Below are positions 1 to 9,421 of a stretch of DNA of 64,000 nt, piece by piece. The translations under genes and the position numbers were made by a program. Below the pieces are notes generated by a model, which worked only from the letters and a program-made list of their open reading frames with translations, did not search any database and was not told where the DNA came from. The stretch lies in NCBI RefSeq assembly GCF_022163125.1, contig NZ_CP091881.1:620001-684000 (forward strand). Direction: 5' to 3'. Numbering within the stretch: the first letter of the stretch is position 1; the number at the start of each line of letters is the position of its first letter. The DNA is from Paenibacillus sp. HWE-109. GTDB lineage: Bacteria > Bacillota > Bacilli > Paenibacillales > NBRC-103111.

Positions 1-299
1 TAGAGAAGGATGGCGTCGCATCGATTACGCTAAGGACGAAGATAGAGGCGGATAAATTGCTGATATCCGTCAAGGATAATGGCATTGGCATGTCCCCTGA
101 CTTAGTACAAAATCTACTCGAAGAGCTCAAGTCAGCTGATTCCGTAGCGATTCTAAGTACCGAGGGGCAAAGTATCGGTCTTCGCAATGTGTTATCACGA
201 TGTCGACTGAATTATGGTGAACAATGTCAATTAGAGCTGCAATCCAAGCTGGGTGAAGGAACGGAACTGAATCTGATCCTGCCGCTGATAAGGAGCTGA
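1..299 (+). CDS. Sensor histidine kinase, C-terminal part (cut by window edge)
   Basis: This is the last ~99 residues of a histidine kinase; the frame is open to the left edge, with the first whole codon at base 3. The ATP-binding G1 box is visible as VKDNGIGM, followed by a GLRNVLSRCRLNYG segment and the closing GEGTELNLILPL strand, the usual end of YesM-type (HATPase_c) kinases. The response regulator starts 8 bases after its stop, so the two form a cotranscribed two-component system. The sensor and the phospho-accepting His lie outside the window. It probably senses the sugar handled by the fructan genes downstream, which is inferred from position only. Confidence 0.85.
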   Translation, partial: EKDGVASITLRTKIEADKLLISVKDNGIGMSPDLVQNLLEELKSADSVAILSTEGQSIGLRNVLSRCRLNYGEQCQLELQSKLGEGTELNLILPLIRS

Positions 300-307
300 C
301 AACCGAG

Positions 308-1927
308 ATGTACAGAATCATGTTGATTGATGATGAGGTCGGCGTTCGTAACAGTATTAAAGCCAAAATCGATTGGACATCCGCCGGATTCGAAATCGCG
401 CTGGAAGCGGCTAATGGTCTGGAAGCTCTGCAGCTTCTGGAGGAGCACGCGTTGCCGGATGTTATCATCACCGATGTGCGCATGCCGCAAATGGACGGGA
501 TAGCTTTTGTTAACGCATGCAAGGAAAAGTATCCAGCGCTTCGTATCATTGTGCTTTCGGGTTACTCGGATTTTGAATATATGAAGGCCGCGATTCAACT
601 GGGCGTGAAGGATTATCTGCTCAAGCCTGTGGTTCGCAGTGAACTCACCACACTTCTTGGCAAGCTAGCCGCGGAATTAGAAGAAGATCGCACTCGCATT
701 CGGGAGCAGGATCAAGAGGATATTAAAAATCACCAACAACTGGGGGTGATGCAAGAGCAGCTTCTCTGGCAGCTGGTGAAGGATGAATGGTTTAGCGTTT
801 CTACAATGAAGGAACGGATGGAGCAGCTACAGTTATCCCCATTAGCTCTTGATGACGTTCATGCACAGTTTGTCACCGTTGAGATGCGGATTCCGCCAGG
901 GCGGTTGGACGATTGGAGCGAGCGGAAAGACTTGCTCTACCTAGCATTTCAGATGTTGTGCCGGGAATCCGCGCAGAAATGGGAGCACATCTATCCATTC
1001 TATTCGATGAGTCATCCTGCGATGATACATTTTGTTATTTTGGTTCAAAATGCTGCGCATGAACGCTTCCTGGCCGACTTCGTGCGCAAACTGAAGCGGG
1101 ATATCCAAAGCTACCTCAGAGTAGACAGCGTGCTCGGTATCGGCGAGCCTATTCATGGCTTGAGGCAGCTCAAAGATGGTTATGCATCTAGCATGCTAGC
1201 CTGGAGTCAAAGCACGATCCATTCCGATAAGGCCGAGCCGGATCGAAACATGCTCGCTATGACGCACAGCTTTTCCCCTGAGGTGGAGCGAAAGCTGATG
1301 CAAACCATCGAGAACCTTGATATGTCATCATTTACCAAGCAGCTGCACAGTATTTTCTCCGCAGATCGGGATACCCCGATGTTTGTGTTTACCTTTTTGA
1401 CCCTGCGTATAATTCTCTTGTTTAACGCTATTGCGAAGAAATTTGAGCTGGGGGATACGTCCCTACAGAGCTACCTCTGGAATTGCCAGATGACCGTGAG
1501 GGATTATTCCTCTAGGGAGCAGGTGCTAGAGCAACTTCACGATATGGCCCAATTGGTTATGGAGGAAGTGAGGAAAACCAGGTTTTCAAGCGGTCAGCAA
1601 ATGATGCAAGCCATACGTAATTATGTGGACGAGAATTACTCCTACGAGCTCACATTGGCTTCGCTGGCGGATATGTTTCATCTGAATGAGACGTACTTAT
1701 CTGGACTGTTTAAGACGAGTGTTGGCGTGACGTTTAGTGATTATGTCACGCGGTTGCGTCTGAGCAGGGCAGCCGCATTGCTCAAAGAAAGTGAATTAAA
1801 ATTAACAGATATTGCTACGTTGGTGGGATACTCTAGCTCGAGTTATTTTAGCACAGCTTTCAAGAAGTTTTATGGGAAGGGGCCGAAGGAGTATCGGGAA
1901 GAAATGCGGGGGAGTGAGGGGTTATAA
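308..1927 (+). CDS. AraC-type response regulator (YesN-like)
   Basis: A 539-residue transcription factor. Residues 1-120 form a receiver domain with acidic pocket D8-D9, phospho-acceptor D56 in ITDVRMPQMDG and the K in LLKPV. A long middle region of about 300 residues follows. The C-terminal ~100 residues form two AraC helix-turn-helix motifs (YVDENYSYELTLASLADMFHLNE and DIATLVGYSSSSYFSTAFKKFYGKGPKEYR). It is the partner of the kinase immediately upstream and probably activates the GH32/permease operon that starts at 2145. A terminator separates it from that operon. Family assignment is secure; the target and inducer (fructan or fructo-oligosaccharide) are inferred. Confidence 0.92.
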   Translation: MYRIMLIDDEVGVRNSIKAKIDWTSAGFEIALEAANGLEALQLLEEHALPDVIITDVRMPQMDGIAFVNACKEKYPALRIIVLSGYSDFEYMKAAIQLGVKDYLLKPVVRSELTTLLGKLAAELEEDRTRIREQDQEDIKNHQQLGVMQEQLLWQLVKDEWFSVSTMKERMEQLQLSPLALDDVHAQFVTVEMRIPPGRLDDWSERKDLLYLAFQMLCRESAQKWEHIYPFYSMSHPAMIHFVILVQNAAHERFLADFVRKLKRDIQSYLRVDSVLGIGEPIHGLRQLKDGYASSMLAWSQSTIHSDKAEPDRNMLAMTHSFSPEVERKLMQTIENLDMSSFTKQLHSIFSADRDTPMFVFTFLTLRIILLFNAIAKKFELGDTSLQSYLWNCQMTVRDYSSREQVLEQLHDMAQLVMEEVRKTRFSSGQQMMQAIRNYVDENYSYELTLASLADMFHLNETYLSGLFKTSVGVTFSDYVTRLRLSRAAALLKESELKLTDIATLVGYSSSSYFSTAFKKFYGKGPKEYREEMRGSEGL

Positions 1928-1975
1928 GAGCTTTTAATTCAGTGGAAGAAATGTGGCTAGGCTTTATTTCGACTC

Positions 1976-2009
1976 TACCTTCATCTAATAGATGAGGGTA
2001 TTTTTATTT
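1976..2009 (+). terminator. Rho-independent terminator after the kinase/regulator pair
   Basis: An 11-bp stem (TACCTTCATCT paired with AGATGAGGGTA, one G-U pair) with a 3-base AAT loop, followed by TTTTTATTT. It lies 49 bases after the regulator stop and ends the regulatory transcript before the fructan operon. Confidence 0.85.
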
Positions 2010-2098
2010 GCTGACGAGGCTAGTCGCGTCAATATCCTGCAAATCATTTTAAAAGTAAACTCCCAATGATATTGAAATCTTTCTCCTCTTTGACTCGG

Positions 2099-2104
2099 TA
2101 CAAT
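2099..2104 (+). promoter_or_regulatory. Candidate -10 box of the fructan operon
   Basis: TACAAT lies 41 bases before the GH32 start. No good -35 box sits 16-18 bases upstream (TTGACT at 2090 is too close), which fits a promoter needing an activator such as the adjacent AraC-type regulator. Similar TACAAT boxes occur before three other operons in this window. Confidence 0.35.
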
Positions 2105-2144
2105 AGCAATACATCAAAATAGACAACGAGATGAGGGAGGAACC

Positions 2145-3992
2145 ATGCGGAAGAAATTAGGGTTATGGGTGGCAAGCAGCGCCGCGATCATTCTTCTGGG
2201 TTGGGGAATGACGGCTTTGGTAACAGGTGATGGCAAACCGAAGGACTCCGCGGAGGAAACGGCATTCTCTTATGCGAAGGATCCGACTTATTATACGGAA
2301 AAATATCGACCGCAATATCACTTATCACCGGAGACGGGCAATATGAGTGATCCGAATGGGATGGTGTATTTTGAAGGGGAGTACCATCAATTTTATCAAA
2401 ATAGCGGTCAGTGGGGCCATGCAGTAAGTCGGGACTTGATTCACTGGGAGCACCTTCCGGTGGCTCTGGCGCGGGATTCGCTAGGTGAAATCTGGTCAGG
2501 AAGCGCGGTTGTGGACACGAAGGACACGAGTGGGTTCTTTGGCGGTAAATCGGGATTGGTTGCGATTTTTACCCATTTCAAAAGCGGACTGCAGTCGCAA
2601 AGTATTGCTTACAGCACGGATAAAGGACGGACCTGGACGAAGTATGAAGGGAATCCGGTGATACCGAATCCGGGTTTGAAGGATTTTCGCGATCCTAAAG
2701 TAGTCTGGCATGAGCAGACGAAATCGTGGGTCATGGTGGTGTCAGCAGACAACCGTGTTCAATTCTATACCTCACCGGACTTGAAAACGTGGAAGCTCGC
2801 GAGTGAGTTCGGAAGTGATCAGGGCTCGCACGCGGCGGTTTGGGAGTGTCCGGACTTGTTCGAACTCCCTGTTGAAGGTACGAAAACGAAGAAATGGGTG
2901 TTGACCGTTAGCGTCGGCAGTAATAACACGACTAAAGGCTCCACAGCCCAATATTTCGTTGGCACGTTCGACGGGTATACCTTCAAGAATGATAATCCAG
3001 CTTCGGATGTGTTGTGGACGGATTACGGGAAAGATTTCTATGCCGCTGTTTCCTACTCAGACATTCCGGCGAAGGATGGCCGCCGCATTTGGCTGGGCTG
3101 GATGTCCAACTGGCGTTATCCGTTTGCGATGCCGACGGGGGCTTGGAAAGGGAATATGTCCATTCCACGTGAGCTGCGGTTGAGGAATATTCCAGATCAA
3201 GGCTTACGCTTGATTCAAGAACCGATCCAAGAACTGCAAGCGCTGCGCGGTAAAGAAGTGACGGTTGCGAAGCAGCAACTGACAGCAGGAGCTAATCCTT
3301 TTATTAATTTAAAAGGGACTGCTTATGAACTCATCTCAGAACTCACTGTTCAACCCAACAGTCTAGTGGAATTCCAGCTGCGCAAAGGGACTGAACAAGC
3401 AATGAAAGTCAGTTACGATGCTGATGCTGAGAAGTTAACGATTGACCGAACACACGCAGGTATCACCTCCTTCGAGAAGGGCTTTGCCGAGCAAATGTCG
3501 GCACCGCTGAAACTGAGGGATGGCAAGCTTAAGCTTCACTTTTTCGTAGATGAAGGCAGCCTTGAGGTATTTGCCAATGATGGTGAAACTGAGGTATCCA
3601 GCCTTATCTTCCCTGATTCAACGAGTAATCGACTAGAACTGACCGCGTCCAAAGGTAACGTCACGTTGGATAAAGCACAGTTTTTTCCGATGGGGACGGT
3701 GTGGCGTAAGGAAGGTGTGAATGGCACGACACCTCAAAGAGTAGTGCTGAATAAAACTACGCTTGATATACCTGTGAACGGCAGCCAGTCTATTGAAGCT
3801 TCCGTCGTTCCGCTCAGCGGATCGCAGGAGTTGAAGTGGACGTCTAGCGATGAAGACATTGCAACGGTTTATGTGACGAACAATGGTGCACAGGTCAAGG
3901 GCGTTAAGGCAGGGCAGGCTGAGATCAAGGCGACAAGTCAGGATGGGACTGTTGTGTCGAGCCTTCAAGTGTATGTTTTCGATAGTAAATGA
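2145..3992 (+). CDS. Extracellular GH32 fructan hydrolase (levanase/inulinase-like) with Big2-type domain
   Basis: A 615-residue glycoside hydrolase family 32 protein, expected to cleave beta-fructosidic bonds outside the cell. The N-terminus has a basic stretch and one hydrophobic segment (residues ~8-26) without a lipobox cysteine, so it is an exported or membrane-anchored protein. Catalytic GH32 signatures are all present: nucleophile D69 in NMSDPNG (a variant of the usual WMNDPNG), transition-state stabiliser D183 in FRDPK, and acid/base E234 in WECPD. A five-bladed propeller is followed by the C-terminal beta-sandwich (to ~520). The last ~90 residues resemble a Big2 (bacterial Ig-like) domain. 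RBS GGGAGG precedes ATG. It opens an operon with two permeases, a sugar kinase and a second, cytosolic GH32. Confidence 0.92.
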   Translation: MRKKLGLWVASSAAIILLGWGMTALVTGDGKPKDSAEETAFSYAKDPTYYTEKYRPQYHLSPETGNMSDPNGMVYFEGEYHQFYQNSGQWGHAVSRDLIHWEHLPVALARDSLGEIWSGSAVVDTKDTSGFFGGKSGLVAIFTHFKSGLQSQSIAYSTDKGRTWTKYEGNPVIPNPGLKDFRDPKVVWHEQTKSWVMVVSADNRVQFYTSPDLKTWKLASEFGSDQGSHAAVWECPDLFELPVEGTKTKKWVLTVSVGSNNTTKGSTAQYFVGTFDGYTFKNDNPASDVLWTDYGKDFYAAVSYSDIPAKDGRRIWLGWMSNWRYPFAMPTGAWKGNMSIPRELRLRNIPDQGLRLIQEPIQELQALRGKEVTVAKQQLTAGANPFINLKGTAYELISELTVQPNSLVEFQLRKGTEQAMKVSYDADAEKLTIDRTHAGITSFEKGFAEQMSAPLKLRDGKLKLHFFVDEGSLEVFANDGETEVSSLIFPDSTSNRLELTASKGNVTLDKAQFFPMGTVWRKEGVNGTTPQRVVLNKTTLDIPVNGSQSIEASVVPLSGSQELKWTSSDEDIATVYVTNNGAQVKGVKAGQAEIKATSQDGTVVSSLQVYVFDSK

Positions 3993-4017
3993 CAGATATG
4001 GAATGGAGTGAGGATCT

Positions 4018-4950
4018 TTGGCTACTGTAGAAACACTCGAAACAATGAAAACTGTTAGATCAAGTAAACGAAAGTCGCAAAGCTTTCGCAAGCATGAGCA
4101 GGCAACGGCATTCTGGTTTATTTTCCCGGCGATAGCCTTGCTGCTGGTCTTCGTGTTCTATCCCATGCTGCAAGCTTTTATCATCAGCTTCAAAAATTAT
4201 TCCTTAGTCGGCGCAGGCGATGTGTTCGTTGGTATGGACAATTACGTACATCTCATGAAGGATCGTGCCTTCTTTAATAGCTTGAAGCATTCGTTTTATT
4301 TTGCAATTATTGTGATTCCGATTCAGACGAGCATAGCCCTAGGGCTTGCGTTACTAATTCAGAAGAAAACCGCGACAGCTGGGCTGTTCCGAACGCTTTA
4401 TTTTATCCCAGTTATCATATCGACAGCTGTGGCAGCAACGGTATTTAAGCTCATTTATAACAAAGAGTTCGGCCTTCTGAACAGTGTGCTCAAAGCACTG
4501 CATTTGCCAGTTACAAGCTTCTTATCCGACCCGAAAACGGCGATGAACGGCATCATTGTGCTCGGCATTTGGAAGGGTGCTGGGTTCTTTATGATCATTT
4601 TCCTAGCAGGCTTAAACAATATCTCACCGGATCTATATGAAGCAGCCAGAGTGGATGGCGCGTCGCGGATGCAGCAGTTTTTCAAAATCACCCTTCCCCT
4701 GCTCAATCGAACGATGGCTTTCGTGGTCATCATGACAACGATCGATGCGATCAAGCTCTCTGGTTTAGTCTTCGTATTGACCAATGGCGGACCGAATAGC
4801 TCAACAGAGACCGTTGTTTTCTATATTTATAAGCAGGCTTTCACGCAAATGAGGATGGGGTACGCGACGGCGGCGGCTTTTGTGCTGTTTGCGATTGTAC
4901 TGACGATTTCGCTTGTTCAAATGAGACTATTTAGTAGAGACAATGATTAA
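4018..4950 (+). CDS. Sugar ABC importer permease, MalF/UgpA type
   Basis: A 310-residue inner-membrane permease of the CUT1 family. After a charged N-terminus (~30 residues), about six membrane spans are visible. The EAA loop that contacts the ATPase reads EAARVDGAS near residue 208 and is followed by KITLPLL. It starts at TTG, 25 bases after the GH32 stop. The partner permease begins 19 bases downstream. No substrate-binding protein or ATPase gene is in this operon as seen; a binding protein could lie left of the window. The substrate is presumably fructo-oligosaccharide, inferred from neighbours. Confidence 0.9.
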   Translation: MATVETLETMKTVRSSKRKSQSFRKHEQATAFWFIFPAIALLLVFVFYPMLQAFIISFKNYSLVGAGDVFVGMDNYVHLMKDRAFFNSLKHSFYFAIIVIPIQTSIALGLALLIQKKTATAGLFRTLYFIPVIISTAVAATVFKLIYNKEFGLLNSVLKALHLPVTSFLSDPKTAMNGIIVLGIWKGAGFFMIIFLAGLNNISPDLYEAARVDGASRMQQFFKITLPLLNRTMAFVVIMTTIDAIKLSGLVFVLTNGGPNSSTETVVFYIYKQAFTQMRMGYATAAAFVLFAIVLTISLVQMRLFSRDND

Positions 4951-4969
4951 CATCTAGGAGGGATTCGCT

Positions 4970-5806
4970 GTGAAAAGGTTAACGAACATCGTCACCATGA
5001 TCGTGATGATTATGATCGCTCTGATTTCTGTTGCTCCGATCCTATGGATGGTGACAGGCGCTTTTCGTCCATACCAGGAGCTCTTTAAATATACGTCGCT
5101 GAATATTCACTTAGTGGTGCCCGTAGAATGGACGTGGAAGAACTTTCATAACGTCATTTTCAATACGAGAAATCCATTTTTACGCTATATCTGGAATACA
5201 TTGCTCGTTGCTTCCGTTGTAACGATGCTGGTGCTGATCATCAATTCGATGGCGGCATTTGCGTTTGCCAAGCTTAGATTTCCTTTCAAAACGGTCGTCT
5301 TTGCCTTATTTATGTCGGCGATGGTGATTCCGGGTGAGGTCACGCTCGTACCTAACTATTTGTTGATGCATGATTTAGGCTGGTTGAACTCGTACAAAGC
5401 ACTGATTATACCTTCCATGTTGTCCGTATTCGGCATCTTTATGCTGCGGCAATTTTTCGCGGAGGTGCCGAACGAAATGATGGAAGCTGCCAGGATCGAT
5501 GGAGCAAGCTTGACTCGCACTTTCGTAGCTATTGTGCTTCCGGCGGCCGTGCCTGCGTTAATTACGCTTGGATTGATGACTTTTCTAGGAAACTGGGATT
5601 CCTATCTGTGGCCGCTCATTGTGATCAATGATCAGAAAATGCAAATGATCCAAGTTGGGATCTCCACATTTTCATCGAATGAGGGGACGGATTGGTCCAA
5701 GGTGTTGGCGGCGAATACGTTGTCTACCGTTCCGATCTTACTGCTATTTCTATTTTTGCAGCGTTACTATATTCAAGGGATTACGATGTCGGGAATTAAG
5801 GGATAA
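4970..5806 (+). CDS. Sugar ABC importer permease, MalG/UgpE type
   Basis: A 278-residue membrane protein pairing with the preceding permease. It has six predicted spans, the EAA loop EAARIDGAS near residue 172, and the family's typical C-terminus QRYYIQGITMSGIKG. GTG start with a good AGGAGGG upstream. As in other Gram-positive CUT1 systems, the ATPase is probably supplied in trans by an MsmX-like protein, since none is encoded nearby. Confidence 0.9.
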   Translation: MKRLTNIVTMIVMIMIALISVAPILWMVTGAFRPYQELFKYTSLNIHLVVPVEWTWKNFHNVIFNTRNPFLRYIWNTLLVASVVTMLVLIINSMAAFAFAKLRFPFKTVVFALFMSAMVIPGEVTLVPNYLLMHDLGWLNSYKALIIPSMLSVFGIFMLRQFFAEVPNEMMEAARIDGASLTRTFVAIVLPAAVPALITLGLMTFLGNWDSYLWPLIVINDQKMQMIQVGISTFSSNEGTDWSKVLAANTLSTVPILLLFLFLQRYYIQGITMSGIKG

Positions 5807-5848
5807 GAAAAAAGGATCTACCTATACAAATAAAAGGGGGCTTATGGC

Positions 5849-6823
5849 ATGAACTACGATGTAGTTGCGCTTGGGGAATACTTGATTGATTTTACTCCGT
5901 ATGGTCGTTCCAAAGCGGGACAGCCGTTGTTTGAACGTAATCCGGGCGGAGCACCGGTGAATGTGGTAGCGGCTTTGGCGAAGCTCGGTAAGAAAACGGG
6001 TTTCATCGGAAAGGTGGGTAACGACCCGTTCGGTGTGTATTTACGCGATGCTTTGCTCCACGTAGGTGTGTCGGATAAAGGGTTAGTTGCGACAGAAGAA
6101 GCTCATACGACGATGGCTTTCGTTCAGCTGGATTCAGATGGAGATAGATCATTCCATTTTGCTAGAAATCCGGGTGCTGACCAGTTGTTGAGAGCAGATG
6201 AGCTAAATCTGTCTATGCTCGCGGAAACGCGTATTTTTCACTTTGGCTCCATTTCGATGACAACAGAGCCTGCATACACAGCGACTTTAAAAGCTGTTCA
6301 GGTTGCGAAGGAGTGTGGAGCACTTATTACTTATGACCCCAATTGGCGTCCTTCATTGTGGAGAGATGAAGAGCACGCATTAGAAGTAATCCACGTAGGT
6401 CTAAGCCTTGCGGATGTGGTGAAGGTTTCCGAAGAAGAACTCTTCTTCTTGACTGATGAGCAGGATCTAGAGAAAGCAGCAAGACATCTAGTTGAACAGT
6501 ATGGGCTTACCTTGCTTTTGGTCACTGCAGGAGGTGCTGGTTCTTTTTATCAGATGAAGGATTGGTGGGGCAAGATGGAGAGCTTTCACGTTCAGACCGT
6601 GGATACGACAGGTGCTGGAGATGCGTTTTTCGGCGCTTTGTTATTTGAGGTTTTGGATCTGGGTAAGCCACTGCAAGTTTGGCAGGAGGAGGATCTTCAA
6701 GAAGTATTGCGCTTTGCTAATGCGGCAGGGGCTCTCGCGACAACTAGAAAGGGGGCCATTCCCTCGCTGGGTACGCTAGAGGAAATTCACGCGTTAGTAA
6801 TAAATGGAAATAACTATAAATAA
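5849..6823 (+). CDS. PfkB-family sugar kinase, probable fructokinase
   Basis: A 324-residue ribokinase-family carbohydrate kinase. It has the N-terminal GEYLIDFTP strand and the NPGGAPVNVVAALAKLG substrate motif. The C-terminal signature TVDTTGAGDAFFG carries the catalytic base D258 and the anion hole. Placed between the permeases and a cytosolic GH32, it most likely makes fructose 6-phosphate from fructose released inside the cell. Fructokinase is the best reading of the context; PfkB members also take other sugars. RBS AAAAGGGGG lies upstream of ATG. Confidence 0.88.
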   Translation: MNYDVVALGEYLIDFTPYGRSKAGQPLFERNPGGAPVNVVAALAKLGKKTGFIGKVGNDPFGVYLRDALLHVGVSDKGLVATEEAHTTMAFVQLDSDGDRSFHFARNPGADQLLRADELNLSMLAETRIFHFGSISMTTEPAYTATLKAVQVAKECGALITYDPNWRPSLWRDEEHALEVIHVGLSLADVVKVSEEELFFLTDEQDLEKAARHLVEQYGLTLLLVTAGGAGSFYQMKDWWGKMESFHVQTVDTTGAGDAFFGALLFEVLDLGKPLQVWQEEDLQEVLRFANAAGALATTRKGAIPSLGTLEEIHALVINGNNYK

Positions 6824-6863
6824 ATAGATATTTTGTTATAAAACTACAGAGGAGAGAAGTTAT

Positions 6864-8429
6864 ATGTGTATTTCTAAAGAAAACAAATTCATTAAGAACG
6901 CCCGCATAGGTTCCTATGAAGAAAAATACAGACCTCAGTTCCACTATTCACCCGCGAAGAATTGGATGAATGATCCTAACGGCTTGGTCTACTACGAAGG
7001 TGAGTACCACCTTTTCTATCAACATACGGTTAATTCCACCAGTCCTGACTTCCCCCGCATGCATTGGGGCCATGCAGTAAGCAAGGATTTAGTCCATTGG
7101 GAGGAACTTCCGCCAGCCATTACGCCTGGCGAGGACGGAGCGATCTTCTCGGGAAGCGCAGTGGCGGATATGAACAACACCAGTGGCTTCTTTAATGAGG
7201 AAGGTTCCGGTCTGGTTGCCATTTACACGAACGAAGGGAATCAAGCTCAGCCCGGCAAACCACAAGTTCAAAGTCTCTCCTACAGCAGAGATCAAGGACG
7301 AACATGGACAAGGTTTGAGGGAAATCCTGTTCTGTTACCTGCCAGTGAAACAGCCGACTTCCGGGATCCCAAAGTATTCTGGCATGAAGAATCATCCAAG
7401 TGGGTGATGGCGCTAGCCGCAAGGGATCGCATAGAGTTCTACACCTCGGAAGATCTTAGAGCGTGGAGTTTTGCAAGCGAGTTCGGATCCACGGTACCCT
7501 TTGTGCATCGTGGCGTGTTCGAATGTCCCGACATCTTCCAGGTTCCTGTGGATAATGATCCAAACAACAAAAAATGGGTTTTGTCTCTGAGCGTCGGGGA
7601 CCTTAACGGGGGAAATATGAGCGATCCGCAGCCGCCCGCAGGCGGTTCCGGTATGATGTATTTTATAGGTCACTTCGACGGTCAATCGTTCATATCAGAT
7701 AAAATCATCGAGTCCATTCACGATATCCAATGGATTGATTTCGGATCAGACTTTTATGCAGCGGTTACCTGGAATGGGATTCCGAAAGAGGATGGGAGAG
7801 TAATATGGATCGGTTGGATGAACAATTGGCGTTATGCAAATAAATTGCCATCTTTGGAATGGCGCGGAAACATGTCACTTCCACGCGAGATTCAGCTCAG
7901 AACTTGTCTGGGAGGACTTCGTTTGATTCAGCTGCCGGTGAAGGAGTTAAGTAAACTACGTAATCCAATGTCAACCCTAACAGATCTGGTTATTAAACCA
8001 GGAGATAACCTATTATCCGAAGTTACTGCCCTTAAAGCAGAAATCATTGCTGAGTTCGAAATAGGTACCGCGATAGAATTCGGTTTCAAGCTCCGCAAGT
8101 CTTCAAGTCAGGAAACCATCATCGGCTACGATGTCGTGAATGAAGCCCTATTCCTAGATCGAACAAATGCAGGCTCGGCGGATTTCCATCCTGATTTTGC
8201 AGCTAAACACACCGTGACTCTGAAGCCAGAGCATAAACGGATTCAAGTAACTATTTATGTGGATGGGTCGAACATAGAACTGTTCGGTAATGAGGGTATT
8301 GCCGTTATCACAGACTTGGTTTTTCCGGAGCCTGAAAGTCAAGGACTTGAGCTGTATGCAGTCGGCGGATCTGTCAAGGTGATTTCCTTGCAAATTAGTG
8401 ATATGACGGGGCTTTGGGTGAGAGAATAG
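6864..8429 (+). CDS. Cytosolic GH32 beta-fructosidase
   Basis: A 521-residue GH32 enzyme without signal peptide, so it acts on imported fructo-oligosaccharides or sucrose. The canonical motifs are NWMNDPNG (nucleophile D37), FRDPK (D168) and FECPD (acid/base E220), with the usual C-terminal sandwich. It is clearly homologous to the secreted GH32 at 2145 but lacks the leader and the Ig-like tail. The pair suggests outside cutting followed by inside trimming. It is the last gene of the operon; RBS GAGGAGAG is 7 bases before ATG. I see no strong terminator after it. Confidence 0.92.
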   Translation: MCISKENKFIKNARIGSYEEKYRPQFHYSPAKNWMNDPNGLVYYEGEYHLFYQHTVNSTSPDFPRMHWGHAVSKDLVHWEELPPAITPGEDGAIFSGSAVADMNNTSGFFNEEGSGLVAIYTNEGNQAQPGKPQVQSLSYSRDQGRTWTRFEGNPVLLPASETADFRDPKVFWHEESSKWVMALAARDRIEFYTSEDLRAWSFASEFGSTVPFVHRGVFECPDIFQVPVDNDPNNKKWVLSLSVGDLNGGNMSDPQPPAGGSGMMYFIGHFDGQSFISDKIIESIHDIQWIDFGSDFYAAVTWNGIPKEDGRVIWIGWMNNWRYANKLPSLEWRGNMSLPREIQLRTCLGGLRLIQLPVKELSKLRNPMSTLTDLVIKPGDNLLSEVTALKAEIIAEFEIGTAIEFGFKLRKSSSQETIIGYDVVNEALFLDRTNAGSADFHPDFAAKHTVTLKPEHKRIQVTIYVDGSNIELFGNEGIAVITDLVFPEPESQGLELYAVGGSVKVISLQISDMTGLWVRE

Positions 8430-8635
8430 AGCACGATTTAAGACTTTATAAGATACCGCTATTCAAATGCTATGACTAAATTGTCCTTATTCTTTCCAGG
8501 TACATGAGCTTGCTGGTAATGGGTTGTAAGAATAGAAGGAGAAGGTTGCAGCGATCACTCACTTGGGTGAACGCTTCTTAATGAGATGACGTATGCGGAT
8601 TTAAAACTAGACGGGAAGATTTGCTTAAATAATAG

Positions 8636-8887
8636 CTAGAGACTGGAATGAAATAGGGGCAATTTCCTAATCATCTGCTCCAAATGTTTACGACTTACTT
8701 CTGTTTTTTTGTAATCATAACCTGTCGGATGTTTTGCAAGTGATGGTTGGATATCGAGTTTCCGATTACCGAGCCATTTCAGGATCACGATGAAAAAAAG
8801 CTTGCTTCGCGGGAACCCCTCTATTGATTTAACAGTATGTAGTAAATTAAGCAGTCTTTTGATGTAATGGGCACCATAGTTGAATGC
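8636..8887 (-). pseudogene. Start-less reading frame remnant next to repeat A
   Basis: On the minus strand an open frame of about 83 codons reads from an in-frame stop at 8888-8890 to a TAG at 8636-8638. It contains protein-like sequence, for example KHPTGYDYKKTEVSRKHLEQ, but has no plausible start codon or ribosome site. Its upstream end lies 3 bases from the left boundary of repeat A (8891), as if a gene entering from the right had been cut there. I do not recognise the family. The rest of the gap (8430-8635) shows no gene. The frame is short, so chance cannot be excluded. Confidence 0.35.
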
Positions 8888-9421
8888 TTATTTACGTTGC
8901 TTCGTGTTCACAACCTCAAAAAATTCGATAACACAGGGGAAGATTTGGAGGATTTGATCTCCATCGGGACGATCGGATTGATCAAAGCGATCGAGTCGTT
9001 CTCGCCGAACAAAGGCACGAAGCTCGCGACTTTCGCGGCGCGCTGTATCGAGAACGAGATCCTGATGCATCTGCGTTCACTGAAGAAAACTCGGAAAGAT
9101 GTGTCCCTGCATGATCCCATCGGAACGGACAAAGAGGGGAATGAAATTACGCTGATCGACATCCTCGGTAGCGAGGCGGACGATGTGGTAGATGCTGTAC
9201 AGCTGAAAATAGAGAAATCAAAGATATATAAGAATTTGGAGATATTGGATGAGCGGGAGAAGGAAGTTGTGGTTGGGCGGTTTGGACTGGAGTTAGGTGG
9301 GGAAGAGCGGACGCAGCGGGAGATTGCGAAGGAGTTGGGTATTAGCCGCTCCTATGTGTCGCGGATCGAAAAAAGGGCACTGATGAAGCTGTATCATGAA
9401 TTTTATAAGGCGAAGCGGTAA
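8867..9421 (+). pseudogene. sigK: N-terminally truncated SigK-like sigma factor (repeat A)
   Basis: A 184-residue frame whose residues from KKFDNTGEDLEDL onward match the mother-cell sporulation factor SigK: region 2 (SIGTIGLIKAIESF, FAARCIENEILMHLR), region 3, and region 4 with the HTH (TQREIAKELGISRSYVSRIEKRAL). The pro-peptide and region 1.2/2.1 are missing. The frame reads RVHNL then KKF, where intact SigK has about seven more residues (HNL-RLVAHIV-KKF). The first nine residues (MGTIVECLF) come from DNA outside the repeat. The same deletion occurs in copy C at 62614. Although broken at the 5' end, its amino-acid sequence is unchanged relative to copy C. It could be a pseudogene or a shortened sigma factor still expressed. 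Confidence 0.75.
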
